36,066 nucleotides of DNA, taken from NCBI GenBank assembly GCA_018714325.1, contig DVNN01000164.1:1-36066 (forward strand). The letters run 5' to 3'. Numbering within the stretch: position 1 is the first letter of the stretch; every line of letters begins with the position of its first letter. Origin of the DNA: Candidatus Pelethocola excrementipullorum. GTDB lineage: Bacteria > Bacillota > Clostridia > Lachnospirales > Lachnospiraceae. Positions 1 to 9,894 of this stretch are shown here, piece after piece. The position numbers and the translations under genes were made by a program. The notes under the pieces were generated by a model that worked only from the letters and a program-made list of their open reading frames with translations, ran no database searches and was not told the origin of the DNA.

Positions 1-416
1 GAAGTGAACTTAGGCGTGATGCTGTAACGAAGGATGCAGATCAGATGCTTCCCCTGAATAATTCTAAATGTGGGATTATCCAACCCGGATGGGTGGGTAT
101 TATAGTTCAGATATCCCAATGCCTCCTCCAACGATGAGGCTTTCATATTACCATCGTCCACTATTTGGTGGTTGTCATTATCGAATAAGGCGTACTCCAA
201 CGGGAATGGAATCATATCGGAGGTGATTTCCTCAGCCGCTTCCAGTACAGGTGCAACTTGTTCCACCAAGCTTTGTTCATAGTTCGCAGGCCTGATCACT
301 TCTGTCATAAATCCCACACTTAACAGGATCCAAAATGCAATTAGAATACCGACTGGGATTAGGATAACCTTAATCGTATATATGATAAAAAATTTAGACA
401 GTGATGTTTTTCTCAT
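1..416 (-). CDS. Sensor histidine kinase, N-terminal part only (3' end runs off the left edge)
   Basis: Reverse strand from ATG at 416 is open to the window edge (MRKTSLSKFFIIYTIKVILIPVGILIAFWILL...), a membrane-anchored N-terminus. ATGA overlap with the stop of the upstream OmpR-type regulator. Confidence 0.75.
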   Translation of the reverse strand, partial: MRKTSLSKFFIIYTIKVILIPVGILIAFWILLSVGFMTEVIRPANYEQSLVEQVAPVLEAAEEITSDMIPFPLEYALFDNDNHQIVDDGNMKASSLEEALGYLNYNTHPSGLDNPTFRIIQGKHLICILRYSITPKFT

Positions 417-1075
417 TTCCACATATACCCCACTCCCCATACCGTCTCTATCGGCTCGCAGCCCATTTCTTTTAATTTTTTCCGGGCAACGCGAATATGC
501 TCTGTAACAGTACTGATTAATGAATCGCTGTCAATGGAATATACCTCTTCGTATATTTGCTCCTTGGTAAAGACTTTCCCGCTGTTTCTGGCCAGAAATT
601 CACAGATATTATATTGGCTTTTGGTCAACTCTACTATTTGACCCTCCACTTGTATCTGCCTCTTATCCATATCAACTATAATGGAACCGTACCTTAATTG
701 CTTCGTTTTCTCTTTACGGGATTCGCGGCGCAGGTGAGCCTCGACTCTGGCATTTAACTCCTTTACACCAAAAGGCTTATTGATATAATCATCCGCTCCC
801 TGCATTAAGCCCCGCACCAGATTGTCTTCCCCTGTTTTAGCTGTTAAAAAAAGAATCGGGCACGATTGACTATCTCTGATCTTTTCCAACAAATCAAAGC
901 CATTGATATCAGGCATCATGACATCGAGAAGGATCAAATCATAGCCGGAGAAAGCCGATATCGGTAAAGAACCGGGGGTGTCTATCAATGTCACCTCGTG
1001 TCCATTAAGTTTCAGGGCATTTTTAATCAACCGTAATATTCTTATCTCATCATCTACTGCTAAAATTTTAGCCAT
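413..1075 (-). CDS. OmpR/PhoB-family response regulator
   Basis: Receiver domain (ILAVDDE, DLILLDVMMPDINGF, PILFLTAK, INKPF) plus C-terminal winged helix (LTKSQYNICEFLARNSGKVFTKEQI...VWGVGYMWK). Confidence 0.95.
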   Translation of the reverse strand: MAKILAVDDEIRILRLIKNALKLNGHEVTLIDTPGSLPISAFSGYDLILLDVMMPDINGFDLLEKIRDSQSCPILFLTAKTGEDNLVRGLMQGADDYINKPFGVKELNARVEAHLRRESRKEKTKQLRYGSIIVDMDKRQIQVEGQIVELTKSQYNICEFLARNSGKVFTKEQIYEEVYSIDSDSLISTVTEHIRVARKKLKEMGCEPIETVWGVGYMWK

Positions 1076-1144
1076 ACCGAATTTCCTCTATCCTATATTT
1101 TATCTTATATTTCGATTTATTTTACCATATAAATCTTTTAAAGA

Positions 1145-1909
1145 CTACTCCTGGGTATTTCTTCCCTGCCATCTGCTGCCCCAGAGAAAAAATACTACCA
1201 GGCATATAAGTGTCATAATCACCACAACCGGAAACACTGCCTTATATTCCTGCAACACCCAATTGTCCATCTTATTGTCATGTAAGGATACAAAAAATAG
1301 TTTCATCAGGCGAAGCCCCCAGCAGGGAGGCATATAATACCATATTTTATCGCCCAGAGATGTAATTCCCATCGCCGAAATAATGGTTCCCATCATTCCT
1401 AAAACCGCACTGATGCCAAACCCATACATGGTTCCGATTAATAAGTGAATGGTGTACAGTGCAATCATGCTGGCCCAGAGGATGAAACCGGCTATACATA
1501 AGGATGAAAACTGCAATACAGGCTTATGGAATATGAATTTTGTAATACCTGTAAGTCCTGCCATGCCAATGATAATAGCACCTAATCCAATGGTTAGCAG
1601 CATCAATAGCTGTGCTCCAAACGCCTTAACCGGTGATGCTCCCTTTCTCATGTTCTGAAACTGACTGGTATCTTCCTCTCTCTTTACGACAATGCCGCTG
1701 ACTATGGCCACTATGAAAGGAAATGCCAGCGCCATTACCTCAAAAAACGCCATCCCTATGTAGACTTCACTGATCTGGCTTCTTCTCCCATAGAACAGTA
1801 GTCCAAAGGCAATACATAATAAGATTGGAAGAATCAGATGCAGAGGCATTAATATACTGTTTCTCGACTTATAAAATTCTGCCCGATAATATCTAAATAA
1901 TGTTTTCAT
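1145..1909 (-). CDS. Lantibiotic-immunity/peptide-resistance ABC transporter permease (LanG/MutG/CprC-like)
   Basis: About six hydrophobic segments. Start taken at MKTLFRYYRAEFYKSRNS, which overlaps the stop of the preceding permease. Second permease of an ATPase-permease-permease-RR-HK operon. Confidence 0.75.
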   Translation of the reverse strand: MKTLFRYYRAEFYKSRNSILMPLHLILPILLCIAFGLLFYGRRSQISEVYIGMAFFEVMALAFPFIVAIVSGIVVKREEDTSQFQNMRKGASPVKAFGAQLLMLLTIGLGAIIIGMAGLTGITKFIFHKPVLQFSSLCIAGFILWASMIALYTIHLLIGTMYGFGISAVLGMMGTIISAMGITSLGDKIWYYMPPCWGLRLMKLFFVSLHDNKMDNWVLQEYKAVFPVVVIMTLICLVVFFLWGSRWQGRNTQE

Positions 1910-2666
1910 CGAATGACCTCTTTCTATTAAATATCCATGTAGTGATGTACATAGAGAGTACGAATAAGACAATGCTTCCTGCTATGACAACGGGAAATCC
2001 CGCATAAGATAAAAACCAGTCGCCCTCCTGCAGCGGTACTCCATTAGGATGTAATCCATTGAACGGGCTTTGTACTCTAAGCACCCAGGTAAATGGAACT
2101 GCCCACCAAAACGATTTCACAACCATATCAGGAGCTATCGTTAAAGCGATTCCAACGCTGATCATTAATAAAAGAAATTGTGGAATTTTTCTGGCAATTA
2201 TATAATATACTGGAATCTGCCATAAGATAGCAACAAGGCTAAGCATCAGTGCCAGTAAATTTTTAATTGTTCCACCGACTGTAAAGTTGCCTAATAAAGC
2301 TATCTGAATCCCAATAAGCATGACCCAAAATATCAACGTAGCCAGAACAAGATACCACATAACAACAATACACTTCGCAATCCAAACCTTTCTCAAATCG
2401 ATAAAGGTACCATAGATCATCTTATAATCGGTAGATTTTTTCTCATGCGCCTGTAACACTCCGATAATTAATGCCGCCACCGCCGGCAGCCATAGAAGCC
2501 CCCAATGATTGATGGCCGTTACTCCTCCTAACAGAAATGTTTGTTCATCACCCATAAAGCAAAATCCAACTGCTGTAATGATGCAAAGGAAAGGAACCAG
2601 TATAATAATTTTCTGAACCATGGTGCTTTTTGTCTTTAATAATTCCGCTTTTAAATATGTTTGCAT
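1893..2666 (-). CDS. Lantibiotic-immunity/peptide-resistance ABC transporter permease (LanE/MutE/CprB-like)
   Basis: MQTYLKAELLKTKSTMVQKIIILVPFLCI, typical LanE-type permease start; multiple TM segments. Confidence 0.8.
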   Translation of the reverse strand: MQTYLKAELLKTKSTMVQKIIILVPFLCIITAVGFCFMGDEQTFLLGGVTAINHWGLLWLPAVAALIIGVLQAHEKKSTDYKMIYGTFIDLRKVWIAKCIVVMWYLVLATLIFWVMLIGIQIALLGNFTVGGTIKNLLALMLSLVAILWQIPVYYIIARKIPQFLLLMISVGIALTIAPDMVVKSFWWAVPFTWVLRVQSPFNGLHPNGVPLQEGDWFLSYAGFPVVIAGSIVLFVLSMYITTWIFNRKRSFDENII

Positions 2667-2683
2667 AGTCTCTCCTCTCCCTT

Positions 2684-3433
2684 CTAATCTCTGCCTGTTT
2701 TCGCACGATTATCCATTACTACTTGGGTAAATAATGTTTCCAAATTATCTATTTCATCCATGGAGCTTTCATATCCCAATATTCCATGGCTCATAATTCC
2801 TATGTCATCCACAATCTGTTCTATCTCAGAGAGGATATGGCTGGATAAGATAACCGTCATCCCTCTGGCTGGAAAAGAACAAATCAATTCCCTTAACTCC
2901 TGAATGCCGATTGGGTCCAGGCCATTGGTCGGCTCATCTAAGATCAGCAGTTTTGGATTGTTCAGAATTGCGATGGCGATTCCTAACCGCTGTTTCATCC
3001 CCATGGAAAACTTTCCCGCTTTCTTTTTCCCGGTTCCCACCAAATCCACGATTTCCAGAACTTCAGTAATTCGCTTATCCGGAAGTCCCAATATTGTTGT
3101 GTGTACCTTTAAATTCTCTCTGGCTGTAAGATTCCCATAGATTGGTGCATTTTCAATCAAAAAGCCAATCTCCGATAAATCACTTCGCCTGATTGGTCTG
3201 CCCTCAAACATAATCTCGCCTTCAGTCTGACGGGCCAGCCCGGTTATCATCTTAAGCGTAGTGGATTTACCGGCGCCGTTTGGCCCTAACAATCCGTAAA
3301 TTGTGTTTTTGCGAATTTTTAAATTCAAGTGATTTACGGTAACTTCTTTTTTATATTGTTTAGTCAGCCCTTTCGTCTCTAATAAAATTGTTTGGACTTT
3401 GCTTTTATTAACGTTCATCTCATTATTTTTCAT
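2684..3433 (-). CDS. Peptide-resistance ABC transporter ATP-binding protein (LanF/MutF/CprA-like)
   Basis: Walker A GPNGAGKST, signature FSMGMKQRLGIA, Walker B LLILDEPTNGLDP, H-loop SSHILSE. Confidence 0.95.
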   Translation of the reverse strand: MKNNEMNVNKSKVQTILLETKGLTKQYKKEVTVNHLNLKIRKNTIYGLLGPNGAGKSTTLKMITGLARQTEGEIMFEGRPIRRSDLSEIGFLIENAPIYGNLTARENLKVHTTILGLPDKRITEVLEIVDLVGTGKKKAGKFSMGMKQRLGIAIAILNNPKLLILDEPTNGLDPIGIQELRELICSFPARGMTVILSSHILSEIEQIVDDIGIMSHGILGYESSMDEIDNLETLFTQVVMDNRAKTGRD

Positions 3434-3500
3434 ATTAATACAAACCTTTCTCCACTTGGATACTTATTTTTTCTGTTGTCTAACTTAGGTTTATCTTATA

Positions 3501-3522
3501 GGATAAATATCAAGATTTATCC
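3501..3522. promoter_or_regulatory. Perfect dyad GGATAAAT-N6-ATTTATCC upstream of the ABC/TCS operon; candidate regulator site
   Basis: 8-bp perfect inverted arms, about 70 bp upstream of the ATPase start, lying across a plausible minus-strand -35/-10 spacer. Confidence 0.35.
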
Positions 3523-3747
3523 AAGAAATTTCAAAAAAATAATATTGAATTAAAGTTAATATTGGCTTGAAGTAATAAATATCACAGTTTCATACATGGG
3601 AATTTTAAAAATAAAAAGAAAAAACTGAGCAGAAAGTGGCTTAAGTGTAAAAACACTTCAAAACAGAGAAGCCTTTTTTCTTGTGCCGAAAACTAGAAAG
3701 CGTATAGAAATAATTATATAAAAAGCAGCCCCGGATGAAAATCAAAA

Positions 3748-3806
3748 TGCAGTGAACTGCCCCTGGGGTTAGACCAAAATCTAACGCCAGAGAGCAGTTC
3801 ACTGCA
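3748..3806 (-). terminator. Long hairpin downstream of the YesM-type kinase, likely terminator
   Basis: 13-bp perfect outer arms TGCAGTGAACTGC/GCAGTTCACTGCA with a further imperfect inner stem; on the minus strand it is followed by TTTTGATTTT. Confidence 0.65.
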
Positions 3807-3844
3807 AAGCATGATTTCTTTCAGGGTTGCTGTGATATTGTAGC

Positions 3845-5641
3845 CTATATTTCTTCCTCCGGGGTTTGTTGGAGGAGGGTTAGTGTGCTTACGGTGTAAC
3901 CTTCGGTGTCGTTGTGGATTGTCAGACCACAGGGGGCGCCGTAGATGATTTTTAGTCTTTGATCCACGTTGCGGATTCCCAGGTTAAGTGAGTGTTCCCC
4001 TTGTTCGACTTCGCCGCCCAGCAGGTGTTTGATTTTTTCTTGGTCCTTGGGGGAGAGGATTCCGTGGTTTTTGATTTCGATCAGAAGGTTGTTTTCATCT
4101 TGTCTTTTTATGGTTATATAGATGATGATTCGGTTTTGGTCGTCTAACCCATGTTCTACTGCATTTTCCACAATGGGTTGGATGATTAGGCGTGGGACTT
4201 TGACGGATAGCAGAGTATCGTCGATGTCTTTGTGGATTTCCAGTTTGTCTTCGAAGCGACGGGCTACGATGTAGAGATATGCCTCCATGTAGCTGAGTTC
4301 TTCGGCCAGGGAAATATAGGCGTTTTTCTTTCGGTTCAGGGTGGCTTCGAGCATGGTGGACAGAGCCTCGATCATTCCACTGACTTTGTAGTTTCCCTTT
4401 ATTCGGGCTTCCCAGTTGATGATTTCCAGGGTGTTGTTGAGGAAATGGGGATTGATCTGGGACTGGAGAGCCTTGATTTTGGCGTCTCTTAAGGCCAGTT
4501 CCTCGGAGTATATGGTGTCAAACTGGTGTTTTAGTTCGGCGGACATCTGGTTGAATGCTTCGCCCAGGTAGGTCAGTTCCTGGCTGTTTCCAATCTGAGG
4601 CATGGCATATCCCAGGTTTCCTCCTTCGATTTCTTTGGCTGCATCCACCAGTTTGGTAACAGGTTTGGTGACTTCTTTATGGAAGAACCAGAGCACCAGA
4701 AGAATCAATGGAATCATGGATGCCAGGAATATTCCTATGACGTAAGTGAAACTTTGTTCGCTCATAATAGATTTGGATTCCAGGGAAATCAGGAATTCCA
4801 TATCGTGGCCTTCAAAGCGGATTTTGTCATAGACATAGCTATTATCCTTGCCGAAGTTATAGATCCGGCTGCCCCCTGTGTTCTCCTGGTTGTAGAGGGC
4901 ACGGATGCTTCCGGGCTCAGATATGTTTGTATCGGCGATCGGGAGGCCGTCTATATAGATTTCATAGCCCTGATAGCCGATGATACCTTCCAGACTTTTG
5001 AACACTGCTGACTTATCCAGTTCCATGGTGAGGACAGCGAATGGCTTAAATCCAGAGGTCATCATATTACGTACCATATAGAGATTCCCGCCCACATTCA
5101 GAAAGAGAATATCTGTGTCCAGGTCTTTAGCCCCTTCTTCAACTTGATTCAAAGCTGCTGTTTCAAAATATCGTACCCTGTCAAAGGTTCCGCTCTTGAT
5201 ATTGCTGTAGGTATAGTAGATAGTATCCGGATCCGAAGTGAAATACAACATCGTGGTCAGGAACGAAGTGTTGTAACGGTATTGATCATTTAAGAAATTA
5301 GTGACCGTGTTGTAAAGCTGTCGTTTTTTCTGCCCTTGATTATCCGAACCATCCTGATAAGAATAATAGCCTTTACGAATTACATTCAGATAGGAGGCAT
5401 TCCTCGATGCTCCCACCGCGTCGGAGAAATTCATCTCACAGATCTCCACAGCCTTTTCAGCCGAGATCGTAATGTTCTCTTCCAGGTGGGCTTTTAATTT
5501 GTCGGAACCAAAAAAGAACATGACAGAGGAAGCCAGTGCCAGAGGCAGAAGCCATACGAGCACCAACATACCAATCATGTTCCATTTTAAGGGACGTTTC
5601 ACCCCTGTTTTTTTATTTTTTGTTTTTTGAATCATACCCAT
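3845..5641 (-). CDS. YesM/LytS-type sensor histidine kinase (TM, extracellular sensor, HAMP, His_kinase, HATPase)
   Basis: HAMP region KEVTKPVTKLVDAAKEIEGGNLGY, His-kinase motif LQSQINPHFLNNTLEIINWEARIKG, N-box PRLIIQPIVENAVEHGLD. Confidence 0.93.
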   Translation of the reverse strand: MGMIQKTKNKKTGVKRPLKWNMIGMLVLVWLLPLALASSVMFFFGSDKLKAHLEENITISAEKAVEICEMNFSDAVGASRNASYLNVIRKGYYSYQDGSDNQGQKKRQLYNTVTNFLNDQYRYNTSFLTTMLYFTSDPDTIYYTYSNIKSGTFDRVRYFETAALNQVEEGAKDLDTDILFLNVGGNLYMVRNMMTSGFKPFAVLTMELDKSAVFKSLEGIIGYQGYEIYIDGLPIADTNISEPGSIRALYNQENTGGSRIYNFGKDNSYVYDKIRFEGHDMEFLISLESKSIMSEQSFTYVIGIFLASMIPLILLVLWFFHKEVTKPVTKLVDAAKEIEGGNLGYAMPQIGNSQELTYLGEAFNQMSAELKHQFDTIYSEELALRDAKIKALQSQINPHFLNNTLEIINWEARIKGNYKVSGMIEALSTMLEATLNRKKNAYISLAEELSYMEAYLYIVARRFEDKLEIHKDIDDTLLSVKVPRLIIQPIVENAVEHGLDDQNRIIIYITIKRQDENNLLIEIKNHGILSPKDQEKIKHLLGGEVEQGEHSLNLGIRNVDQRLKIIYGAPCGLTIHNDTEGYTVSTLTLLQQTPEEEI

Positions 5642-5724
5642 AATTATCCCTGCTTTTGCATCGTATCATGCTTGTTTTTGGCAGTGTATTTAGCCCCGCC
5701 AGGCTTTATAAGTCCATAGATTAT

Positions 5725-5755
5725 GGATTGGGAGACTTGCGTCGTCTCCCAATCC
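5725..5755 (-). terminator. Hairpin downstream of the phosphohexomutase gene
   Basis: GGATTGGGAGAC/GTCTCCCAATCC perfect 12-bp arms; weak T-tract. Confidence 0.5.
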
Positions 5756-5806
5756 ACAAATGCAGGTTTTGATTTCTCTCTTAATTATAGTTGCTTTACT
5801 CAGATC

Positions 5807-7219
5807 TTACAAGTGTAAAAAACTCTCAAAAACCTGGCACACTCTCTTCGCATCCTCTAACCGATCCATCTCACAGAAGATACGCATCAAGGGCTCTGTA
5901 CCAGAGAATCGGGCACTGAGCCATCCGCCGTTTTGAAAGTAGACCTTACATCCGTCCAGATAGGATACGTGGTCTATGGCATATGGTAGTTCGGGCAAAT
6001 CCTTGTCTTCCAGAAGAATCTTATGGATATAATCCTTCTTTTCAGCGCTGAATTTATAGGAACGTTCTTCCATATGGATTTCTCCAAATTCCTTTTCCAC
6101 ATCCCGATAGATTTCAGAAAGTTTCTTTCCGGTGATGGATATCATCTCCACCAATAAAATGGCTGCATAGATTCCGTCCTTGCCGTGGATATGTCCGCGC
6201 ACTGTCAGTCCGCCGGAGGACTCCCCGCCGATAACGGCATCGGTAGCCTGCATCTTGGCCGAGATATGCTTGAATCCTACAGGAACCTCATAACATTCTT
6301 CGCCGAATGCTTTGGCTTCCCGATCCAGCATATGAGTAGTACAGATATTCCGGACCACAGGGCCCTTCCAACCTTTGTATCTCACCAGATAGAAGTAAAG
6401 AAGTACCATGATATCATTGGGATGCAGGAATCTTCCCTCATCGTCGATAACACCGATTCTGTCCGCATCCCCATCCGTTGCCAGACCGATATCGCAGTGA
6501 TGTTCCTGTACATAGAGCTGCAGGCTCCGCAAGGTATCGGCATTGGGTGCCGGAAGTTTTCCGCCGAACAGGGTATCGTGGCGTCCATTGATTGTGGCCA
6601 CATCACATCTGGCCGTCATCAGTATGGTCTTCAGGGATGTCTCACTGACTCCATACATGGGATCCAGGGCAATTCGAAGATTCCGTTCCCTGATTGCCTC
6701 CATATCCACTGCGGAAATGATGTTGTCCAGATACTCATTCAATGGATAAATTTCCTCAATCAGCCCCGCTGCTTTGGCCTTTTCATACTCCATCTCTTCC
6801 ACGGGGATATCCGTCACATCACCAATATAAGTCTCAATCTCCATCGTCTGCTGCTCATCCGCGTCCCGGCCGCCGTAAGTGAATATCTTAATTCCATTGT
6901 AGATGGCAGGATTATGGCTGGCCGTAATCATCATCCCGTAATGAAGTTTATGCTTCATCACATAAAACATCACCAGAGGTGTGGGAGCTGATTTATTGAT
7001 TAATGTGGCCTTGATGCCCTGAGCCGCAAATACCTGCCCGGCCCACTGCATGGCTTCCTTGGACAGGAAGCGTCTGTCATATCCCAAGACAATTCCTTCC
7101 TCCTGAACCCCCTCTACCTTCATCTTATCAGAGAGAGCCCTTGCCAGAATCTGTATATTCTCCTTCGTAAACCCATCTCCGATTACCGCGCGCCAACCGC
7201 CAGTTCCAAATTTAATCAT
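5807..7219 (-). CDS. Phosphoglucomutase/phosphomannomutase family (alpha-D-phosphohexomutase)
   Basis: FGTGGWRAVIGDGFT N-terminus, catalytic loop MITASHNPAIYNGIK, metal loop DGDADRIG, GGESSGGL, RFSGTEPLMRIF. Confidence 0.95.
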   Translation of the reverse strand: MIKFGTGGWRAVIGDGFTKENIQILARALSDKMKVEGVQEEGIVLGYDRRFLSKEAMQWAGQVFAAQGIKATLINKSAPTPLVMFYVMKHKLHYGMMITASHNPAIYNGIKIFTYGGRDADEQQTMEIETYIGDVTDIPVEEMEYEKAKAAGLIEEIYPLNEYLDNIISAVDMEAIRERNLRIALDPMYGVSETSLKTILMTARCDVATINGRHDTLFGGKLPAPNADTLRSLQLYVQEHHCDIGLATDGDADRIGVIDDEGRFLHPNDIMVLLYFYLVRYKGWKGPVVRNICTTHMLDREAKAFGEECYEVPVGFKHISAKMQATDAVIGGESSGGLTVRGHIHGKDGIYAAILLVEMISITGKKLSEIYRDVEKEFGEIHMEERSYKFSAEKKDYIHKILLEDKDLPELPYAIDHVSYLDGCKVYFQNGGWLSARFSGTEPLMRIFCEMDRLEDAKRVCQVFESFLHL

Positions 7220-7267
7220 TATAATTCCTCCCTATCACACATCAGGTACATATGCTGTTATCTTTTT

Positions 7268-9670
7268 CTAGTTTCCCATGCGGACAATTACCTGATGAAT
7301 CGTACCTGGTTCCATGGGTGGTATCTTAGTTACGCTTTCCCCATTCAGAAGTATGGAGTCCACACCTTTCATCACTCCCTTGGGATTCTCCACCCGGATC
7401 TGGTATTCTGCACCTCTCCATCGGCGGTTAACCGTAAACTCCTTCCACTCTCCCGGAATACATGGGTTGATCACCAGTTGATCCATATCCGGCCGGATGC
7501 CCAGTATATAGCGGGTAGCGGCAAAATATGCCCAACCTCCGCTTCCGGTCATAAATGGGTGACGTGCCCTTCCAAAGGAACCGTGATCTGGTCCCATGAT
7601 AAACTGACAGTAAGAATATGGCTCCGCTTCCCGGATCTCTATCTTGTCATTCTGGTAATAAGGGCAGAGCGCATCGTAGAACTTCACCGCCTTATCCCCT
7701 CGTCCCAGCACACATTCAGCCGCCCAGGCCCATGGATTGGGATGGCTGAAAACCGAAGCATTCTCCTTAAGTCCGGGGCATACACGGGTAACAAATCCGA
7801 TGTCGTCATTTCGCTTCGTATATGCAGGCGCATTCAACTGTAACCCATAGGGGGTGTACAGCCATTTTTCCACGCTGTCCATGGCTTTCATGCCCTTTTC
7901 AACATCGGCCGCTCCTGACAATACGGCCCAGGCATTGGACTCCAGATGCACCTTGCCCTCCTCATCCTCCATCGTGCCAATAGGCTTGCCATTCTTCGTG
8001 ATTCCGCGGATATACCATTCCTTGTCCCAGAGCTGACCGCTGGCCTTTTTCACCTGAGCACCCATATTGGTATAGGTTTCCACATCCTCTTTAATCTCTT
8101 CACCTTTCTCCTCCAGATATCTGGCCAGTTCCAGGAAATTGGATATGGCCCAATAGTGCAGGAAGGTAACCAGAGCACTTTCACCGCCGCCAAGGTTCAG
8201 GCAGTCATTCCAGTCGGCCCTCAGTCCTTTACAGATGCCGCTTTGCCCCACCTGCTCAAAGGAGAAGTTCAGAATCCGTTTCATATGCTCATAGACAGAG
8301 TCCTCTCCACCATCCGCATAAGTCACCTTCGTCTTCAGGAAATCGGTATCGCCCGTTTCTTTCACGTATTCCACAATGGCGGGAACCAGCCACAGTGCAT
8401 CGTCTGAGCAGGCATGATCGATTCCATGTACCCGATCCTTTTCAGCTGTGGGAACAACCGTTGGGGAATCTGCATACTCCGGCTTAGCATCGGGGTCAAA
8501 CCATTCCGGCTCGAAAAGATGCAGTCCATATCCTTCCTTGGTCAGTGCGCGGAGCAGCTGTAAAATCCGCTCCCTGCATTTGTCCGGATTGGAATGAGGC
8601 ACTGACATGGCATCCTGAGCCGTATCTCTATATCCAAGTCCTGTTCTTCCTCCCACCTCAATGAAGGAGGCAAATCTGGAGAACATCACGTTGATCTCTG
8701 CCTGGTACAAGGTCCAGGTATTGATCAGGACGTTCATTCCCTGATCCGGCGTCTGGATCTGCAGGCAGTTCAACTTCTCATCCCAGTAAGCTTTCAACTC
8801 ATCATAGGCCTGATCCACCTGATCCAGATTCGTATATTTTTCCCGGATTCTTATGCCTTCCTGACGATTTCCAACCCCCAGCATGAATATCATGCGGATG
8901 CTTTCTCCCGCCTTTAACTCCAGATCTTTTTGCAGGCTTCCACAGTGGTTATTTCCTTCTTCCACCGAACCGGTACAGGAACCATCAATCACTGCCTTCG
9001 GATTCTGTTCCGTATGATAAAGTCCTAAAAAACCATCCCGAAGGGTATCATACCCATCTGGTTGGAAAGAGGATGTAAAAAACTGCTCCTTCCCTGGCTC
9101 ATAAAACAATCGCTGCTCAATCACGCCATCCTTGTAATCTGCCCCGGCACAGTACATGCTCATCTGAAAGTTCTGATTATCACTTGCGATAGCATGAAAA
9201 GAAAATTCACAAAATGAGAACACCTGCAGTTTCCTGTCCCGTGTACCCGTGTTTTTAACGGATACATCCCACAGCATCACATCCTCGCCCAGAGGAATGG
9301 ACAATCTCATCTTAGTCTCTATCTCCGAATAACTGCTGAAGTATTTACTATAAGAAAGTCCATGGCGGCAACTATAATCCGCTTCATCCAAGGGCTTCCC
9401 CACAGGCTGCCAGGTGGCACTCCAATAATCACCGGTTTCCCCATCCCTGAGATAGACATCAAATCCCGGGCGGTCCATGGGAACCGCATTGCCCCTGAAT
9501 CTGGTCATCCTGTGGTATTCCGGTGATTTATGAAACAGGTATCCCCCGGCCGTCTGATTTACTACGGCACAGGACTGCTCCACCCCCAGATAATTGGTCC
9601 AGGAAGTGGGAACATCCACCCGTTCAATGACATATTCTCTATTTTCTTCATCAAAAAATCCATACTGCAT
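7268..9670 (-). CDS. GH94 disaccharide phosphorylase, closest in motifs to N,N'-diacetylchitobiose phosphorylase (cellobiose phosphorylase possible)
   Basis: MQYGFFDEENREYVI..PTSWTNYLG start; catalytic region GICKGLRADWNDCLNLGGGES; GGRTGLGYRDTAQDAMSVPHSNP; FSHPNPWAWAAE. Start at 9670 preferred over the ORF start at 9718. Confidence 0.92.
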   Translation of the reverse strand: MQYGFFDEENREYVIERVDVPTSWTNYLGVEQSCAVVNQTAGGYLFHKSPEYHRMTRFRGNAVPMDRPGFDVYLRDGETGDYWSATWQPVGKPLDEADYSCRHGLSYSKYFSSYSEIETKMRLSIPLGEDVMLWDVSVKNTGTRDRKLQVFSFCEFSFHAIASDNQNFQMSMYCAGADYKDGVIEQRLFYEPGKEQFFTSSFQPDGYDTLRDGFLGLYHTEQNPKAVIDGSCTGSVEEGNNHCGSLQKDLELKAGESIRMIFMLGVGNRQEGIRIREKYTNLDQVDQAYDELKAYWDEKLNCLQIQTPDQGMNVLINTWTLYQAEINVMFSRFASFIEVGGRTGLGYRDTAQDAMSVPHSNPDKCRERILQLLRALTKEGYGLHLFEPEWFDPDAKPEYADSPTVVPTAEKDRVHGIDHACSDDALWLVPAIVEYVKETGDTDFLKTKVTYADGGEDSVYEHMKRILNFSFEQVGQSGICKGLRADWNDCLNLGGGESALVTFLHYWAISNFLELARYLEEKGEEIKEDVETYTNMGAQVKKASGQLWDKEWYIRGITKNGKPIGTMEDEEGKVHLESNAWAVLSGAADVEKGMKAMDSVEKWLYTPYGLQLNAPAYTKRNDDIGFVTRVCPGLKENASVFSHPNPWAWAAECVLGRGDKAVKFYDALCPYYQNDKIEIREAEPYSYCQFIMGPDHGSFGRARHPFMTGSGGWAYFAATRYILGIRPDMDQLVINPCIPGEWKEFTVNRRWRGAEYQIRVENPKGVMKGVDSILLNGESVTKIPPMEPGTIHQVIVRMGN

Positions 9671-9894
9671 ACGTAAAAGCCTCCTCCCATACCTAACGGA
9701 ACATCTCAATTCCGTCATTTACCGTCTCCTAAAAATCACGGCACTTATTCTACCTTCATTATAGAGAATGACGGCCTGGTTTAAAATAGTTATTCCTGTG
9801 AATATTTGGATTTTATTGCGTAGTTCAGGATTGAAAATGCCTCCCTGAACATACAAAAAAATACTTAGCTCTACTATTAAAGTACATTAACTCT

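Noticed and set aside
978-1337. Plus-strand ORF of 119 aa
   Set aside because: Spans the RR/permease junction antisense; no domain.
6185-6991. Plus-strand ORF of 268 aa
   Set aside because: Antisense to the phosphohexomutase; no recognisable domain and no RBS.
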